A stretch of DNA of 53,547 nucleotides. It comes from CALVUJ01 sp045128835. Its GTDB lineage: Bacteria > Bacillota_I > Bacilli_A > RFN20 > DUOF01. The position numbers were made by a program, and so were the translations under genes. Location of the stretch: contig JBGVRX010000015.1 in assembly GCA_045128835.1 (NCBI GenBank), positions 1 to 53,547 of the forward strand. Reading direction: 5' to 3'. The notes below the pieces were generated by a model, which ran no database searches, was not told the DNA's origin, and was given only the letters and a program-made list of their open reading frames with translations. Shown here in pieces: positions 53,021 through 53,547 of the stretch. Positions within the stretch are counted from its first letter, which is position 1. Every line of letters begins with the position of its first letter.

Positions 53021-53547
53021 ATGAATGAAGATTTAGTTAAATTAGTAGAAGAAAAAACACATTTAAGATCAAAACAAATCGAAGCGGTTTTAGCTTTATT
53101 AGAAGAAGGCGCAACAATTCCTTTCATTGCCAGATATCGTAAAGAAGTAACAGGTAATTTAGATGAAGAACAAATTAGAAATATCGTTGTTATTTATGAA
53201 TACGAAGAAAAATTAGCAAAAAGAAAAGAAGAAGTTTTATCTGCTATCGAGAAAAAAGATAAATTAACAGATGAAATAGTAGAAAAAGTAAACGCTTGTA
53301 AAACATTAAGCGAAGTAGAAGACATCTACTTACCTTACAAGGAAAAGAAAAAAACAAGAGCCACAACTGCTATTGCTAATGGATTAGAGCCTTTCGCTGA
53401 CACATTAATGCTGTGCAATAACATTGATGTTGAAGAAGAAGCCAAAAAATATATTACTGACAAAGTAAAAACTACTGAAGATGCAATAAATGGAGCAAAG
53501 GACATTATCGCTGAAAGATTTAGTGAAAACGCTATGTTTAGACAAGG
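53021..53547 (+). CDS. tex: Tex-family transcription accessory protein (partial, 5' part)
   Basis: The first 175 codons are in the window; the gene runs off the right edge. MNEDLVKLVEEKTHLRSKQIEAV, TIPFIARYRKEVTGNLDE and EDIYLPYKEKKKTRAT are diagnostic of the Tex N-terminal domain. Full Tex adds a YqgF-like RNase H fold, helix-hairpin-helix and S1 domains and binds RNA. AAGGAG is 9 nt upstream of the ATG. Confidence 0.95.
   Translation, partial: MNEDLVKLVEEKTHLRSKQIEAVLALLEEGATIPFIARYRKEVTGNLDEEQIRNIVVIYEYEEKLAKRKEEVLSAIEKKDKLTDEIVEKVNACKTLSEVEDIYLPYKEKKKTRATTAIANGLEPFADTLMLCNNIDVEEEAKKYITDKVKTTEDAINGAKDIIAERFSENAMFRQ

Overview
The window is AT-rich DNA from a low-GC Gram-positive-type bacterium (Bacillota/Bacilli; the reduced style recalls uncultured gut lineages near Erysipelotrichales/RF39 or Mycoplasmatota, but this placement is inference). 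Evidence: zinc-type S14, L36 and adenylate kinase, the S10-spc-alpha order, RNase J, strong AGGAGG ribosome binding sites and sigma-A-like promoters. UGA is used as a stop (for example after the OppA and Lgt genes), so the standard bacterial code applies.

Left part (1-6,545): an accessory island. It starts with the 5' end of a probable IS3-like orfA at the window edge, an orphan C-terminal gene remnant and a terminator. A small gene coupled to a tyrosine integrase follows, then a three-gene restriction-modification system: two adenine-methyltransferase-type subunits and a large GIY-YIG-like/SF2-helicase nuclease subunit.

6,545-18,000: a tRNA-Thr gene, an ankyrin-like protein, an orphan PemK/MazF-type protein, rimO, small membrane proteins, a nine-gene minus-strand tRNA cluster and RNase J. 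Then come a membrane-anchored pullulanase-like protein that has lost its catalytic residues, a four-TM DUF1189-like protein, maf, a Tyr-rich small protein and a membrane-tethered EIIB-like domain without its phospho-cysteine.

18,000-33,050: the whole S10-spc-alpha ribosomal protein cluster on the minus strand, rpsJ to rplQ, with secY, adk, map, infA and rpoA. A perfect TTGACA-17-TATAAT promoter and a structured ~125-nt leader precede rpsJ; a terminator follows a 60-aa membrane protein after rplQ. rpmD (L30) is missing from its usual place. L23, L5 and S5 carry long Lys/Thr/Ala- or charged-rich N-terminal tails.

33,050-34,800: a gene-poor stretch with several inverted repeats, a parS-like palindrome and two decayed genes with frameshifts and nonsense codons.

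34,800-53,547: a Ca2+-type P-ATPase, glgC-glgD (ADP-glucose synthesis) plus a small membrane protein, then minus-strand U32 peptidase/RlhA-like, uvrA, lgt and trxB. An oligopeptide ABC transporter operon (oppABCDF-like) follows, and the 5' part of tex runs off the right edge. Housekeeping calls are secure. Functions for the small membrane proteins, the integrase-linked small gene and the decayed genes are not known.
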